Part shown: one piece after another, positions 5,831-5,843 of the stretch
Position numbering within the stretch: position 1 is the first letter of the stretch
Layout: each line of letters starts with the position of its first letter
Origin: Oscillospiraceae bacterium
GTDB taxonomy: Bacteria > Bacillota > Clostridia > Oscillospirales > Oscillospiraceae
Direction: 5' to 3'
Length of the DNA: 5,843 bases
Assembly: GCA_020025375.1 (NCBI GenBank)
Contig: JAHHSF010000081.1
Coordinates: 1-5,843 of the forward strand
Translations under genes and position numbers: made by a program
Notes under the pieces: model-generated
Told to the model about the DNA's origin: nothing
The model's input: the letters and a program-made list of their open reading frames with translations, nothing else
Database searches by the model: none

Positions 5831-5838
5831 CCCCCTTT
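5831..5838 (-). promoter_or_regulatory. Ribosome binding site supporting the TTG start of eutH
   Basis: AAAGGGGG is followed by CGATTTTT (eight bases) and TTG at 5822-5820. No ATG or GTG lies at a comparable distance in frame, so this site decides the start. Confidence 0.7.
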
Positions 5839-5843
5839 ACTGA

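Noticed and set aside
4617..5843. 408-codon plus-strand open frame opposite eutH
   Set aside because: Composition is dominated by Gly, His, Asp and Gln, the mirror of a hydrophobic membrane protein on the other strand; no ribosome binding site or domain.

Overview
This window reads as part of a chromosome from a GC-rich member of the Bacillota, probably a gut clostridium of the Oscillospiraceae type (Flavonifractor/Intestinimonas-like). That placement is inference. It rests on coding DNA that is strongly G/C-biased at third codon positions, AT-rich gaps between genes, strong GGAGG-type ribosome binding sites, and protein families typical of anaerobic Firmicutes. There are six protein-coding genes, one of them cut by the left edge. 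I see no RNA gene, mobile element or CRISPR array.

Left part, plus strand (1-1334): the C-terminal half of a sodium-dependent transporter of the neurotransmitter:sodium symporter (NSS) family is followed by a well-formed promoter (637-665) and a short FMN-dependent NADH-azoreductase/flavodoxin-fold oxidoreductase (696-1301). A perfect 12-bp hairpin at 1307-1334 lies between this gene and the convergent minus-strand block, so it probably terminates from both sides.

Middle, minus strand (4321 down to 1340): a strong-looking promoter (4243-4271) drives ppa, a family I inorganic pyrophosphatase. Downstream come glf (UDP-galactopyranose mutase) and a family 2 glycosyltransferase whose GTG start overlaps the glf stop by four bases. 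The last two form a translationally coupled pair. Glf makes UDP-galactofuranose, and the adjacent glycosyltransferase is a reasonable candidate to use it or to build the same surface glycan.

Right part, minus strand (5843 down to 4280): eutH (ethanolamine permease, TTG start) overlaps by eight bases a short EutQ-type cupin gene, which ends at a hairpin terminator (4280-4311). This looks like the distal end of an ethanolamine-utilization operon whose other genes would lie beyond the right edge. The EutQ-like protein lacks most of the N-terminal part of enterobacterial EutQ and instead begins with a short helix resembling microcompartment encapsulation peptides.

Nothing here amounts to a new biological system. 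The most useful second-look items are the short EutQ with its targeting-like helix, an inverted repeat sitting inside the ppa promoter, and the coupled glf-glycosyltransferase pair.
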